A DNA stretch of 64,000 nucleotides, from contig NZ_CP067100.1 in NCBI RefSeq assembly GCF_016616235.1, forward strand, positions 124,001 to 188,000. Direction: 5' to 3'. Numbering within the stretch: the stretch's first letter is position 1; the number at the start of each line of letters is the position of its first letter. Source of the stretch: Bradyrhizobium diazoefficiens (lineage in GTDB: Bacteria > Pseudomonadota > Alphaproteobacteria > Rhizobiales > Xanthobacteraceae). Below are positions 55,632 to 64,000 of the stretch, piece by piece. The notes under the pieces were generated by a model. That model was not told where the DNA came from. It searched no databases and was given only the letters and a program-made list of their open reading frames with translations. The position numbers and the translations under genes are program-made.

Positions 55632-56003
55632 ATGTACGTTTGCAAGCCTTCACTACGATCGTTGCTCGCGGCCCTCTTCGCAGCTGCACTTGCAACCTCC
55701 GTAACGGATGGGTACTCCGCAGCGTCTACCGATGCCGCAAGTTCACGGGTACGAATCCAGATTATGGGAGTGGGCGCCGAGCCGTGCGATGTGTTGGAAG
55801 GAGCCGACAAGCAGCGCGTACTATTTTGGCTTGACGGATTCTGGAGCGGTCTGAACTACGTCGCGGCGGCGAGTGGACAGAAACAGTCGAGCGCGGACGC
55901 CGATGCGGTGCTAAAGGAAGTCGAAAGAGCATGCCGGCGCGATCCTTCCCAAATATTGGCCAGTGCGGCGTGGACAGCTTTTCTGTCACTGAACGCAAAA
56001 TAG
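55632..56003 (+). CDS. Secreted HdeA-like small protein
   Basis: 123 residues from ATG 55632. Signal peptide of about 34 residues (SLLAALFAAALATSVTDGYS). The mature part has VLFWLDGFWSGLNYVAAASG and an acidic/basic end (ADAVLKEVERACRRDPSQIL). Two cysteines about 53 residues apart and the FW-DG-W-G pattern recall HdeA-type acid-stress periplasmic proteins, though the match is loose. Confidence 0.55.
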   Translation: MYVCKPSLRSLLAALFAAALATSVTDGYSAASTDAASSRVRIQIMGVGAEPCDVLEGADKQRVLFWLDGFWSGLNYVAAASGQKQSSADADAVLKEVERACRRDPSQILASAAWTAFLSLNAK

Positions 56004-56168
56004 CCTTTGCCTTCTGCGCCAAGTTCCTGCCCTTCTTGCGCGCTCCTGGCAAACAGCTCTTTGACATGACAACATCAGGGATTCAGCCGGGCTGGGCGAG
56101 ACGCGGGCCAAGCCCGTCCGTTGCTTGCGTATCGCGCCCAAGGTGTGCGTGCAGCGCGAGATTGCCCT

Positions 56169-56197
56169 CTTGAAAGGCTGGAATCTCGTTCTAGGTT
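56169..56197 (+). promoter_or_regulatory. Heat-shock-type promoter for the fourth ROSE-sHSP unit
   Basis: CTTGAAA (56169-56175), 15 bases, CTAGGTT (56191-56197), identical in layout to the other sHSP promoters. Confidence 0.65.
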
Positions 56198-56204
56198 GAA
56201 AAGC

Positions 56205-56298
56205 ACAGTGCGGACGCTCACCGGGCGCCAACCGGGCCCGGTCATCGGACGTCAACTGTCCGCGCTCGTGACCATGTTGCTCAATGGAGGATATGGCT
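56205..56298 (+). ncRNA. ROSE-type RNA thermometer
   Basis: The leader ends CCATGTTGCTCAATGGAGG then ATATGGCTATG. CCAT/ATGG and TTGCTC/GGAGGAT pair as in the 28143 element. Intact although the gene it controls has a frameshift. Confidence 0.85.
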
Positions 56299-56749
56299 AT
56301 GACCAACTTTGATTGCTCCTCTCTGGCGCTCAAGGATTGGGTTCGATCGCCTCTTCGATCTGCTTGAAGACTCGGTGCCAGAAAGCGCCGACAACTCCCC
56401 ACCTTACAACATTGAACGGAACGGAGAGGATCACTACCAGATCTCACTCGCGCTAGCCGGTTTTGCACCGCATGAAATAACCATTACTGCGGAGCAAAAC
56501 GTCCTCACAGTAGAAGGCCGAAAGGCTGAAACGGGGGACCACCAATACTTGTACCGGGGTATTTCCGTGCGCCCATTTCGGCGTGAGTTCAACCTCGCCG
56601 AATACGTGCAAGTGAAAGGCGCCTCGTTCGAGAACGGCATGCTTAAGATCGATCTTGTACGTGAGCTCCCCGAAGCCATGAAGCCGCGGCAGATACCGAT
56701 TCAAGCCGGCAACGACAACCAGAGGCTTGAGCACCAGCAAATGGCGTGA
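56299..56749 (+). pseudogene. Class A sHSP gene with a frameshift at codon 5-6
   Basis: The ROSE-positioned ATG (56299) reads MTNFDCSSLALKDWVRSPLR and stops after 22 codons. The sHSP frame starts effectively at 56309 (TTG ATT GCT CCT): APLWRSRIGFDRLFDLLEDS, ISLALAGFAPHEITITAEQN, SVRPFRREFNLAEYVQVKGA, C-terminal IPI. Against the 28256 gene, two bases (CT) are missing after the fifth codon at about 56313. Rescue by the TTG at 56309 would place the start 18 bases from GGAGG, too far for normal use. The rest of the coding sequence is unmutated, so the loss looks recent or is bypassed. Confidence 0.8.
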
Positions 56750-56939
56750 GTTCACTCGGCTGCTTTCAACGCGCGCGGCCCGCGCTGCGCGCTGAACTCA
56801 GTTTCGCCGGACGCTGAGCTGGTGGATCTCAGCGCGTGGTCTCCTCACCCAACGGCCGGCGTGAGCCGAACTGCCGGTGGACAACCGGGCAAATCTCGAT
56901 GGCTGTTCGAGTTCGCTGCGCCGATTCAGGAGAAATTGC

Positions 56940-57416
56940 ATGAAGAACGCAATGTTAAATGACCCGCAGCAGCTCGAGCGCAAGCTGCTCACGGTTTTCG
57001 AACGTCACGGGAGCGACGGTCGCGCGATCACCTTTGAGAGCCTCGCTGCCAATATTGGAATGCAACAGCAAGCGAAGGATCTTCTCCTCGCCTTGGGAAA
57101 TCTGGTCAGACGAGGGCTGGTTAGGGGCCGCTGCAGCGACTTCGCCTCGTCCCAAGGAGCGCGGAGCCAGACCTCGTATTCCTCCGCCGTCATCAGGATC
57201 ACCGGCATGGCCTGGGGGTGGACGCGCTTGACCTCGGCGTTCGGCTCGCAGGTGAGGAAGGCCAAGACGTCGGTGGTGATCTCGCCTTCCTTCGCATTCC
57301 GCACACTGGTCCAATTTGTCCATAGCCCCGCAAATGCGATCAGAGGCCGCGCTCGTGCAGAGCGAACCAGACTGGCGCTTTCTTGCCATCGAGGAATGTT
57401 GCCTTATGAATTCTGA
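56940..57416 (+). CDS. Small helix-turn-helix-like protein, truncated and chimeric at the 3' end
   Basis: ATG 56940. Residues 1 to about 65 are protein-like (DPQQLERKLLTVFERHGSDG, ITFESLAANIGMQQQAKDLL, GNLVRRGLVRGR), with the look of a winged helix. From about 57135 the frame runs antisense through a fragment of an SOS peptidase gene, so the native end is lost. Confidence 0.5.
   Translation: MKNAMLNDPQQLERKLLTVFERHGSDGRAITFESLAANIGMQQQAKDLLLALGNLVRRGLVRGRCSDFASSQGARSQTSYSSAVIRITGMAWGWTRLTSAFGSQVRKAKTSVVISPSFAFRTLVQFVHSPANAIRGRARAERTRLALSCHRGMLPYEF
57125..57400 (-). pseudogene. Fragment of an SOS response-associated peptidase (YedK/HMCES) gene
   Basis: Minus strand: KAPVWFALHERG, then a frameshift, then RPLIAFAGLWTNWTSVRNAK, VLAFLTCEPNAEVKRVHPQA, MPVILMTAEEYEVWLRAPWD. 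This is the C-terminal half of YedK/HMCES, which crosslinks abasic DNA; the catalytic N-terminal Cys is absent. Confidence 0.75.
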
Positions 57417-57499
57417 TTTTCGAGGGTCACCAGCGCGCGTAATGTTCGCTTTGCCCGCATCTTCCGGCGATGAGCGCACGATGTCGCGCGTTGAACAGT

Positions 57500-60400
57500 T
57501 CAGCTCAAGACCAGATCTAGAGCTCGACCGACCTCGCGTTTCGTACCTACTGCCCCAGTACGCAGTAACAATTCTTCGGACGCACTTCGGACAGCCGCGC
57601 AGTCTTGCCCCAACAGGCTCAACAACCTGCCTTTGATAAGCAATGCTTCTAGTTCCAGAGGTTGGTAGCCGCCTTGCCTGGCGATTTGCTCACACCTAGA
57701 AAGTACATCAAGCGCAGAAATCCGTTTTGTGGGTTCAGTTGCCTCACACAGCGCCAGTCCCAACTCCGACCTCAGTGCGGCCGAACGATGTCCCAGCACT
57801 TCCGCCTCGTTGCTCGCAGTTCGGTATGCAACTCGAGCCTCTTCCATCCGGAATAGCCGGATGAGCGCACCTCCATGCTGATTAGCCAAAACAGGAATAA
57901 AAAGGTGCACTTCGTGCTGTGAAGCCAGTTTGAGCGATTGAGCAAGTGAGACTTCCGCCTCCTCCGCCCGGTTCATTGCTAGCAGAAGCACTCCACCGCT
58001 GAACCCTGCGGCAATGGCAGCTGCCGGTCCCCCACACTCGGCCGCAATGGCCTCGGCGCGTGCTTGCGCGTCAGCAGCAGCTTGATCGTTGCCGAGTGCC
58101 ACTTGCGTTACGCAGATCATCATCGAGCAGAGCAGGGCTGCTTGTGCCGGTCCCCCGCCGGGCGGAGGCGAGGCCCCTTCGAAACGGAATCGTCTGTAGG
58201 CTCGCTCAAGAACGTCGATTGCTTCCGCGTAGCGGCCAGCCACGAAGCGAGCCTGACCCAATCCGTATTCCGCGTATGCGAGCCAACCCAATTGGCCGCT
58301 CTTGGTTGCTTCGCGTACGGCCGCCTCGCCGGCTTCCAAAGATTCGTGCGGCGTTCCGCAGAAATTCAGCGCGGCGGCACGCATTGCAAGCGCCGGGACC
58401 CGCCGCATTTGATCGCCGGAACTCAACGCTCGCGCCTCCGCCTCTCGCGCCAAGTCGAGCCAACGCCCAATCTCTCCCAGGTTTCCGTAAGCCATGCGTG
58501 CTTCAATGCGTAGATCTATTGCTTTTGCTTCGTGGGTAGGGGAAGGCGGCAGCTTGTCTATGGATGACATGGCCAGCTCAAAATACCGTTTGGCATCCGC
58601 AAAGGCTGCCTGACTAAAGCAACGGCGCGCAATCGCTGCCGCTATTTCAGCTGCTTCCCTCCACTGTTTGGCTTTTGTGGCGTGATGCACCATTGAGGCT
58701 GCCAGCTCCGGATCGTGCGGAGCAGTTGCTGCTTGCTTCCCCAGCTGCGCCAATATTTCGTTGTGAAGCTTCACTCGATCTGACTCGAGAGTTGCCTCGT
58801 AGGCCACCTGCCGTACGAATTCATGTGGGAACGAGGCTTCACTTCGCAGCTGCGGTGTACACGTCAGCATGCCTGCGGTCAGCAAGGCGTTCAGACTTTT
58901 GCGGTACACTGATTGCTCAAGCGCGCAGATGGCCTGCAGCAGTCGGCTTGGCACTTGTGGACCAATTGCAGAGGCTACTTGCAATACCCGCTTCTCGCGC
59001 GGTGAGAGCCGATCAATGCGGCTTGCGATCATGCCCTGGACGGTCAATGGCACGCCGAGTTCTAGCTCGGACGATGCTGGTTCGAAATTGCCCCGCTCCC
59101 CCTTCAGACGTCCAGCTTCGACGAGTCCGCGACATACTTCCTCAAGAAAAAGAGGCATTGCGCCGGTATGTTCGAGGATGCGTACTTTTAAGTCGGCTAG
59201 ACGAGAAGACGGACCGAGAAGCTGGTCGAGCATGGCAATGCCGGCTACTCGCTCAAGTGGCACCACCACGATAGTCCGATCGAACGAGTTCTCGAGCCGT
59301 TCCCACGCTTCTCCGGAACGGACGGTAGCGAGCACGAAGAAGGGAAGACGTTGCGAAAGAGCTGCAATCGCTTGGACCGCTGGCGCACTCGCCTTGTCGG
59401 TCCATTGCACATCTTCGATCAAAAGCAGCGTTGGCTGATGGCCGACACACTTCATCACAACCGCGCAGCTCATATCGATAATGGCGTGCGCCCGAGCGCG
59501 AGGTGGTAACTTATCCCACGCTGAGGAGATTTCAGCACTGGCACCGTCCAAAATCAAATGGAGGGCGTCATATTGCGCAGCAGAAAGCTCAGATCTCAGT
59601 GTTGTTTGTTCCGCATCGGGCAATTCCGATGTAGCTGCAACTAAGATGTGCTTTAGGAGCGAAAAGGGAGCGTCTCCGACAATGGGATTGCACTCCACCT
59701 CCAGAGTCTGCCAGCCTTGTTGTTGCAGCAGCGATTGGGCTTCGTGGACCAAGCGGGACTTCCCTACCCCTGGTTCGCCCGAAACGAGCGCGGTGCGCCC
59801 TGTCCCTTCCGATACACTCTTAGCTAAGGTGAGAAGTTCGGATAGTTCTGCGTTACGTCCAACGAAGTGCGTCGTGCTTCGCCCCATCGTGAGCTGCCAT
59901 TTTGAGCTCTCGCTCGCGGCCCTGATCGGGTAAACCATTATCGGCTCGGCGAAGCCCTTCAACGTATGCGCTTGCGCGGCCCCGAACTGGATGTAGCCCT
60001 CTGCGAGCGAACGACAGCTCTCTGATGCGAGCGCCTGCCCAGGCTGGGCAGCGGCTTGCAACCGCTCTGCCATAATCAGCGGCGGCCCATCGAAGTCGTA
60101 CATACTCGTATAGTCGAGCTGCCGGGGACCGGCCACCACGAGACCTGAGTGCACCCCGATACGCACGCGAATGCCGATATCCTTGAGCCCTTCGATACGA
60201 CGAACGAGATCGAGCGCCGCGACGCAAGCCATGACCGCGTGCAGGTCGCTGGCGACCGGAGCCCCGAACACCGCGAAAATCCCGTCTCCCATCTCCCGGT
60301 GAACGATGCCGCCGTACTGGTGGACAGCCGTGCGCATCTGCTCAAGTGCCGGCGCTAAACGAGCGATTGATTCTTCTAGGTCCAGCCCCGTCACGAGATC

Positions 60401-60673
60401 TGAGGAGCGGTGGAGATCGGCCCGCAGGATCGAAACGTATTTACGTTCGATCGCAAGATTACGTGTGGATCTTGCGTTGCGAGCGTCGGGCGCGGACCCC
60501 GCTGATCGTCTCTGAGTTCGCGGGCGCGCTTTCCCGGAGGCCTGCAGACTTGGCCGGTTGTTAGTGGAAAACGCCCCGCCGCCATCCATAAGGCGGACGG
60601 GTTGAGCCGTCGAGAGCCGGGCCATCCCGAGTTGCTCCCGTGCCCCATTCGAGCTGTAAGGCCGGTACTTCAC
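57500..60673 (-). CDS. Class III adenylate/guanylate cyclase with AAA ATPase and TPR region
   Basis: 1057 residues. Residues of about 75-245 form a class III cyclase domain (RKYVSILRADLHRSSDLV with the first metal Asp; REMGDGIFAVFGAP with the second). Residues of about 265-560 form an AAA-type ATPase (RTALVSGEPGVGKSRLVHEA, LLLIEDVQWTD). The C-terminal 450 residues are TPR-like helical repeats. Such large proteins (STAND-like) are common in Bradyrhizobium and sense unknown signals. The first 70 residues are low-complexity; ATGs at codons 17 and 29 are alternative starts. Confidence 0.85.
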   Translation of the reverse strand: MKYRPYSSNGAREQLGMARLSTAQPVRLMDGGGAFSTNNRPSLQASGKARPRTQRRSAGSAPDARNARSTRNLAIERKYVSILRADLHRSSDLVTGLDLEESIARLAPALEQMRTAVHQYGGIVHREMGDGIFAVFGAPVASDLHAVMACVAALDLVRRIEGLKDIGIRVRIGVHSGLVVAGPRQLDYTSMYDFDGPPLIMAERLQAAAQPGQALASESCRSLAEGYIQFGAAQAHTLKGFAEPIMVYPIRAASESSKWQLTMGRSTTHFVGRNAELSELLTLAKSVSEGTGRTALVSGEPGVGKSRLVHEAQSLLQQQGWQTLEVECNPIVGDAPFSLLKHILVAATSELPDAEQTTLRSELSAAQYDALHLILDGASAEISSAWDKLPPRARAHAIIDMSCAVVMKCVGHQPTLLLIEDVQWTDKASAPAVQAIAALSQRLPFFVLATVRSGEAWERLENSFDRTIVVVPLERVAGIAMLDQLLGPSSRLADLKVRILEHTGAMPLFLEEVCRGLVEAGRLKGERGNFEPASSELELGVPLTVQGMIASRIDRLSPREKRVLQVASAIGPQVPSRLLQAICALEQSVYRKSLNALLTAGMLTCTPQLRSEASFPHEFVRQVAYEATLESDRVKLHNEILAQLGKQAATAPHDPELAASMVHHATKAKQWREAAEIAAAIARRCFSQAAFADAKRYFELAMSSIDKLPPSPTHEAKAIDLRIEARMAYGNLGEIGRWLDLAREAEARALSSGDQMRRVPALAMRAAALNFCGTPHESLEAGEAAVREATKSGQLGWLAYAEYGLGQARFVAGRYAEAIDVLERAYRRFRFEGASPPPGGGPAQAALLCSMMICVTQVALGNDQAAADAQARAEAIAAECGGPAAAIAAGFSGGVLLLAMNRAEEAEVSLAQSLKLASQHEVHLFIPVLANQHGGALIRLFRMEEARVAYRTASNEAEVLGHRSAALRSELGLALCEATEPTKRISALDVLSRCEQIARQGGYQPLELEALLIKGRLLSLLGQDCAAVRSASEELLLRTGAVGTKREVGRALDLVLS

Positions 60674-61049
60674 GGCGTTCGCCCCCTCGCCCGATCTGGG
60701 GCTCTTACCGAGCGGATCCTGATCTCAGCAAGGCCCCTGCGGCGAGTCAAGCAATGACAAAATCGCGCTGGTGGGAACTACACCCGTGGCGAGGTCACAG
60801 TTTTAGACCTGCAGTTCCGGGCCGTTACCTACTGAGCACCTGCCGTTGAAGCCTCAGTGGAGAGCCCAGGCCAATAGCTCGTGTTTGAAATCGCGCATTG
60901 GTTGCTTTTCTTCGAAGCAGGAGTACCCTGCTTCAGGACCTTCGAACGAGCCACCCTAAGGGGCGGAAGGATAACGCAGAGCCGCATCGAATGGGACGTC
61001 TCCCGCATATTTGGTCTTTAGCGTCTTAGAGAAATTTTGAGGAGGGGTC
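60674..61049. other. Divergent intergenic region
   Basis: No gene is seen. It separates the cyclase gene (minus) from the 61050 gene (plus). GGAGG at 61040-61044 serves the latter. GC content falls from here. Confidence 0.4.
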
Positions 61050-62429
61050 ATGATCAACAACGAGGAAAGCAAGAAGGCATCGCCTGCAGCTGTAGATCGA
61101 CGAGCTCTGCTCATAGCAGGAGCATCTGCTGCAGCTGCGACTGCCATCCCGACGGCATCCTCCGCGGGTTGTGCGGCGCCAACTTGCAATCCCGCTGACC
61201 AACTGGAAGCAAGTTTAGAGGCAAATGTCTATGGAGCTGTCTACGCTGACCCAACTTACCTGGATACGTTCAACAACAACTGGTATTCAGCGGCAAAGGT
61301 CAAATCGGTACAGCTCAAACTCCAAGCCCGCTGGCCGAACAGGAACGATATGAAATGGGGTCTCTATCAGACAGACATAGAAACAAACCCAGACAAGTGG
61401 GGGTGTTCAAGTGCAAAAGGCAAAATAGCTCGTAACAACTGGAAGCATTTTGCCGCTGAAGCGCGATTCGACCTGGCCAAGCAGCCGGCCAACTTCACAG
61501 AACCGAAAAACAGAATGAACCCCTTCGACAGTACGAAGGTGGCACCAAATTTGATCGCTCATTTGGATGAGGTCGCGCGCGTTGCTCTGTATGACTTAGG
61601 GATCCCAGTGAGCATCTGTGTTGGAAAGAAAAAGCACCGGCATCACGGCCTAATGACGGAGTGGGTGCCGGCTCCCGGGCCAGGGGTCACTCCGACGAGT
61701 GTGAACATTAGCGTAGACTGTCCGGAAGGTGGATGGCAGGGCTATGGATGGTGGCGGACAAGATCGCAAAACGAACACCTAAGCACGTTCACAGCGAATT
61801 GGACGGTCCCTGCCAAACCCACACAAGATCACGACCAACTTATTTTCATATTCAACGGCTTTGAAAGTGAAAGTTCATATACACCTGGTGGCATTCTCCA
61901 GGCAGTGCTGCAATATTACAGGGGGCATTGGCGCGTTCGCTGCTGGTACGTCACTGCCGCCTTCAATCCAGACGCTTATCCGACTTTGCCAGGCGACGAC
62001 GATGAAAAGCTCCAACCAGATCTGAACAAGGAGCAGCGCTGCTATACGAAATCGATCGAAGTATCGCCTAACGATCTCGTCACTGGCACTATAACGCGCA
62101 CGGATGCGTCCAGCGGTAAGTTCAATTACGTTTGTACGATAACGGTGAATAACGATACGTCTAAACAGGAACAGCTCTCGATGACGGACATTCCGGAGCT
62201 GGTCTACGCCGTATGCGCGGTAGAGAGCTATGACCTCGATCCGAAAAAGCGGGACAAGGAATATCCTGCCAATCCTATGACGCTTTCGGGACTCAGCCTT
62301 GGGGTCGATCCAATTTCACCCGATCCGATCGCCTGGAGTACGAATACGACCATCGGTCACGATTTCATAACCAGTACGACCGATGGTGGCCAGTCTATCG
62401 AGTTTGTCGTAAGACCTCCAAAGCCGTAA
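61050..62429 (+). CDS. Large secreted protein of unknown family, possible Tat substrate
   Basis: 459 residues from ATG 61050 after GGAGG. N-terminal DRRALLIAGASAAAATAIPT is a twin-arginine-like signal. The mature protein is rich in N, T, W and Y. A central block (about 245-330) reads STFTANWTVPAKPTQDHDQL, ILQAVLQYYRGHWRVRCWYV, then DLVTGTITRTDASSGKFNYV, which resembles the beta-sandwich of eqolisin-like or concanavalin-like secreted proteins, but the catalytic residues cannot be assigned. Base composition is visibly lower in GC than neighbouring genes, suggesting transfer. Confidence 0.65.
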   Translation: MINNEESKKASPAAVDRRALLIAGASAAAATAIPTASSAGCAAPTCNPADQLEASLEANVYGAVYADPTYLDTFNNNWYSAAKVKSVQLKLQARWPNRNDMKWGLYQTDIETNPDKWGCSSAKGKIARNNWKHFAAEARFDLAKQPANFTEPKNRMNPFDSTKVAPNLIAHLDEVARVALYDLGIPVSICVGKKKHRHHGLMTEWVPAPGPGVTPTSVNISVDCPEGGWQGYGWWRTRSQNEHLSTFTANWTVPAKPTQDHDQLIFIFNGFESESSYTPGGILQAVLQYYRGHWRVRCWYVTAAFNPDAYPTLPGDDDEKLQPDLNKEQRCYTKSIEVSPNDLVTGTITRTDASSGKFNYVCTITVNNDTSKQEQLSMTDIPELVYAVCAVESYDLDPKKRDKEYPANPMTLSGLSLGVDPISPDPIAWSTNTTIGHDFITSTTDGGQSIEFVVRPPKP

Positions 62430-62758
62430 CTTGGCCTCATCGCGAGTAGCACCCTCGCGGGAAAGTACTTTGCCGGTGCAAAGCGCTTGTCCCAACTACA
62501 ATGGAACGTGACGCGTCCGAGCGAATTTCGGCGATCTGGTTGTGCTTGCGGCAGAGAAGGCATGCCTGTGCTCTGTCAGGTAAAGCTCCGACGTTCTTCA
62601 GGAAGGGATCGACCTCCCGAGATGATTGATGCGGCGCTGAGAGATGTTGCGCCGCAACGCCTGAATCGGTTGCCCGCGCTTATGAATTGATGTGAGATCG
62701 ATGAACTTCCCGGTGGGGACGGATTTCAGAAACAAGGAATTTTCGAGGAGGAATTGCA

Positions 62759-63205
62759 ATGCTGCGGACCTGCCTCTCCTGTATTTTCCTGGCGGCCTTG
62801 TCGCTACCTGCGGTCGCCGCCGAGAACGACCCGAAGCAGAAGGTCGAAGCAGTCGCGTCGGAGTATGCGGCGAGCTTCAACAGGCACGACGGCGCCGGCA
62901 TCGCCGCGCTGTTCGCGACGGGCGGCATTCACGTCAATCCGGCAGGGCCGCGCTCCGATATCGCGGAATTCTATCAGGGAGCTTTCAAGGCCGGATTCGA
63001 CCACGAGGAGATCACCGTGGACCAAGCGTGGCCCCTGGGCTCCGACATGGCTCTTGCCATCGGCAATTACCGGCTGTCCGGAAAGAATCAGAGCGGTGCG
63101 CCGATCGAGACGAGCGGTATTTGGACCGCTACCTACGTGACCGAAGGTGGCAAGCTCAAGATCCGCCTGATTTCGGCTATGCCCAAGCCGCCGCCACAGA
63201 AGTAG
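62759..63205 (+). CDS. Secreted SnoaL-like (NTF2-fold) protein
   Basis: 148 residues from ATG 62759 after GAGGAGG. Signal peptide of about 21 residues (CLSCIFLAALSLPAVAA). The NTF2-like cone is shown by EAVASEYAASFNRHDGAGIA, ALFATGGIHVNPAG, and IWTATYVTEGGKLKIRLISA. Likely binds a small ligand or acts as a stress-linked scaffold; function unknown. The 330 bases upstream (62430-62758) show no gene. Confidence 0.8.
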   Translation: MLRTCLSCIFLAALSLPAVAAENDPKQKVEAVASEYAASFNRHDGAGIAALFATGGIHVNPAGPRSDIAEFYQGAFKAGFDHEEITVDQAWPLGSDMALAIGNYRLSGKNQSGAPIETSGIWTATYVTEGGKLKIRLISAMPKPPPQK

Positions 63206-63289
63206 AGGACGGCGGCCATTTCGGGCGGCTTGTAATTGGCGCCGATGGGCCTGCTCACGGCGCTTCGATGCATTTCAAGGAGCGCTCCC

Positions 63290-63718
63290 ATGATTGACCA
63301 ACGTACGGCGCCTTATACCGCTTTGCTGCTTCGCGTCACGATTGCCGGCCTTTTCATTGCCGCCCTCTACGGCAAGTTCGTTCTCAAGCTGATCGGGCTC
63401 TGGTGGAACGGACTTCTCAAGGCAGGATATCCTGAGTGGGTATTGGCCTACACCCTCAGCGCGGAATTTGCGTCCGCGATCCTGCTTCTGCTGGGTCTCT
63501 ACACCAGGTGGGTCAGCCTCTACACGCTTCCGATGATGATAGGTGCAACCCACTTCTGGATGGTGCGCAAGAGCTTTTGGTTCGTGGAAGGCGGATGGGA
63601 GATGCCGTTCGTCTGGGCCATCATGCTCGTCGTTCAGGCCCTTCTTGGCGACGGGGCTTTTGCGCTGAGGACGCTAAGGCTCCCCTGGGAACAGCGCTTC
63701 CGCAAGGCGACCGCCTGA
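63290..63718 (+). CDS. DoxX-family membrane protein
   Basis: 142 residues from ATG 63290 after AAGGAGC. Four hydrophobic helices: LLRVTIAGLFIAALYGKFVL, VLAYTLSAEFASAILLLLGL, and two C-terminal ones. DoxX-like proteins are quinone- or thiol-linked and respond to oxidative stress in several bacteria. It follows the SnoaL-like gene by 84 bases on the same strand. Confidence 0.82.
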   Translation: MIDQRTAPYTALLLRVTIAGLFIAALYGKFVLKLIGLWWNGLLKAGYPEWVLAYTLSAEFASAILLLLGLYTRWVSLYTLPMMIGATHFWMVRKSFWFVEGGWEMPFVWAIMLVVQALLGDGAFALRTLRLPWEQRFRKATA

Positions 63719-63877
63719 GGATCCAATCCGGTAGCGATGGTGTCCGTCTGCGGCGGCGTGGACCTCGGATGAAAGTGCGTCCGTCACGGCTAAATCCCTT
63801 CCATGCGGTGGGCAACAGCCTCAAGAAATGTCGGAGCGCGGGGTGGCGACCAGGCGCTCGCTCGGAGGCGCTCTTCC

Positions 63878-64000
63878 TCACGGGAGAGTTGCGTCCATAT
63901 GCACCTGGTCGACACAGCGCTGAATCCGGCCGGGGTAGACGGCGGCGGTCCAGGCGCGATCCAGAGGGCGAACGTCCCGCACGGCTTGAATCCGCAGACA
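63878..64000 (-). other. Possible 3' end of a gene entering from the right
   Basis: A minus-strand frame is open from the window end to TGA at 63878-63880, with 40 residues (RPLDRAWTAAVYPGRIQRCV near its middle). Too short to identify. The rest of 63719-64000 shows no gene. Confidence 0.3.

Overview
The window reads as chromosomal DNA from a high-GC alphaproteobacterium of the Bradyrhizobium / Rhodopseudomonas / Afipia group (Nitrobacteraceae). Grounds: rhizobial-type small heat-shock proteins, ROSE-type RNA thermometers next to rpoH and groESL, many short ORFs of kinds I associate with Bradyrhizobium, and candidate EcfG (general stress) promoters of the GGAAC-N16/17-nGTT form. No database was consulted; family names rest on motifs and recall.

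Layout. 0-18 kb is a mosaic: the end of an MFS transporter, a small secreted protein, a fused isoaspartyl-methyltransferase/erythromycin-esterase protein, a membrane histidine kinase facing a NepR-like 55-residue ORF, a PRC-barrel protein, a second isoaspartyl methyltransferase, a NYN nuclease-fold protein, and a PAS-GGDEF-EAL gene broken by deletion and frameshift with an IS630-type insertion just upstream. Degenerate copies of short ORFs lie between these genes. 18.8-21.3 kb holds two back-to-back heat-shock transcription units, each with its own promoter and ROSE element: two sHSP genes plus an SPW-repeat membrane protein leftward, and a 119-codon unknown ORF coupled to a secreted-protein gene rightward. 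22.9-36 kb carries a Crp/Fnr regulator, a glycosyltransferase / sigma factor / bacterial eRF1-like operon, a second ROSE-sHSP pair, a KaiC-like ATPase overlapping a hybrid histidine kinase, a MarC protein and a GreA-type factor. 35.3-42.1 kb is the densest stress block: ROSE-sHSP-unknown-tiny membrane protein-periplasmic protease; groESL followed by three small genes; and rpoH preceded by a ROSE element that now leads a 39-codon ORF instead of an intact sHSP. 42-47 kb is redox-related (flavodoxin-fold reductase with LysR regulator, peroxiredoxin-glutaredoxin operon, TrxC) with an SDR pseudogene and an IS5 relic. 48-57 kb has small conserved proteins, a cold-shock protein, an NDUFS4-like fusion, ftsH, and a fourth ROSE-sHSP whose reading frame is shifted near its start. 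57.5-64 kb has a class III cyclase/ATPase/TPR protein, an unusual secreted protein of lower GC, a SnoaL-like protein and a DoxX protein.

Working model. The region is a protein-quality-control and stress island. RpoH, chaperones (GroESL, six sHSP genes), proteases (FtsH, DegP-like), protein repair (two isoaspartyl methyltransferases), thiol peroxidase chemistry and several signalling proteins lie together. Five start-proximal regions share CTTGAAN-N15-YYANNTY-type promoters, and six share ROSE thermometers. The most interesting signals are the ROSE elements serving genes other than intact sHSPs: the unknown ORF at 20597 and the short ORF ahead of rpoH.
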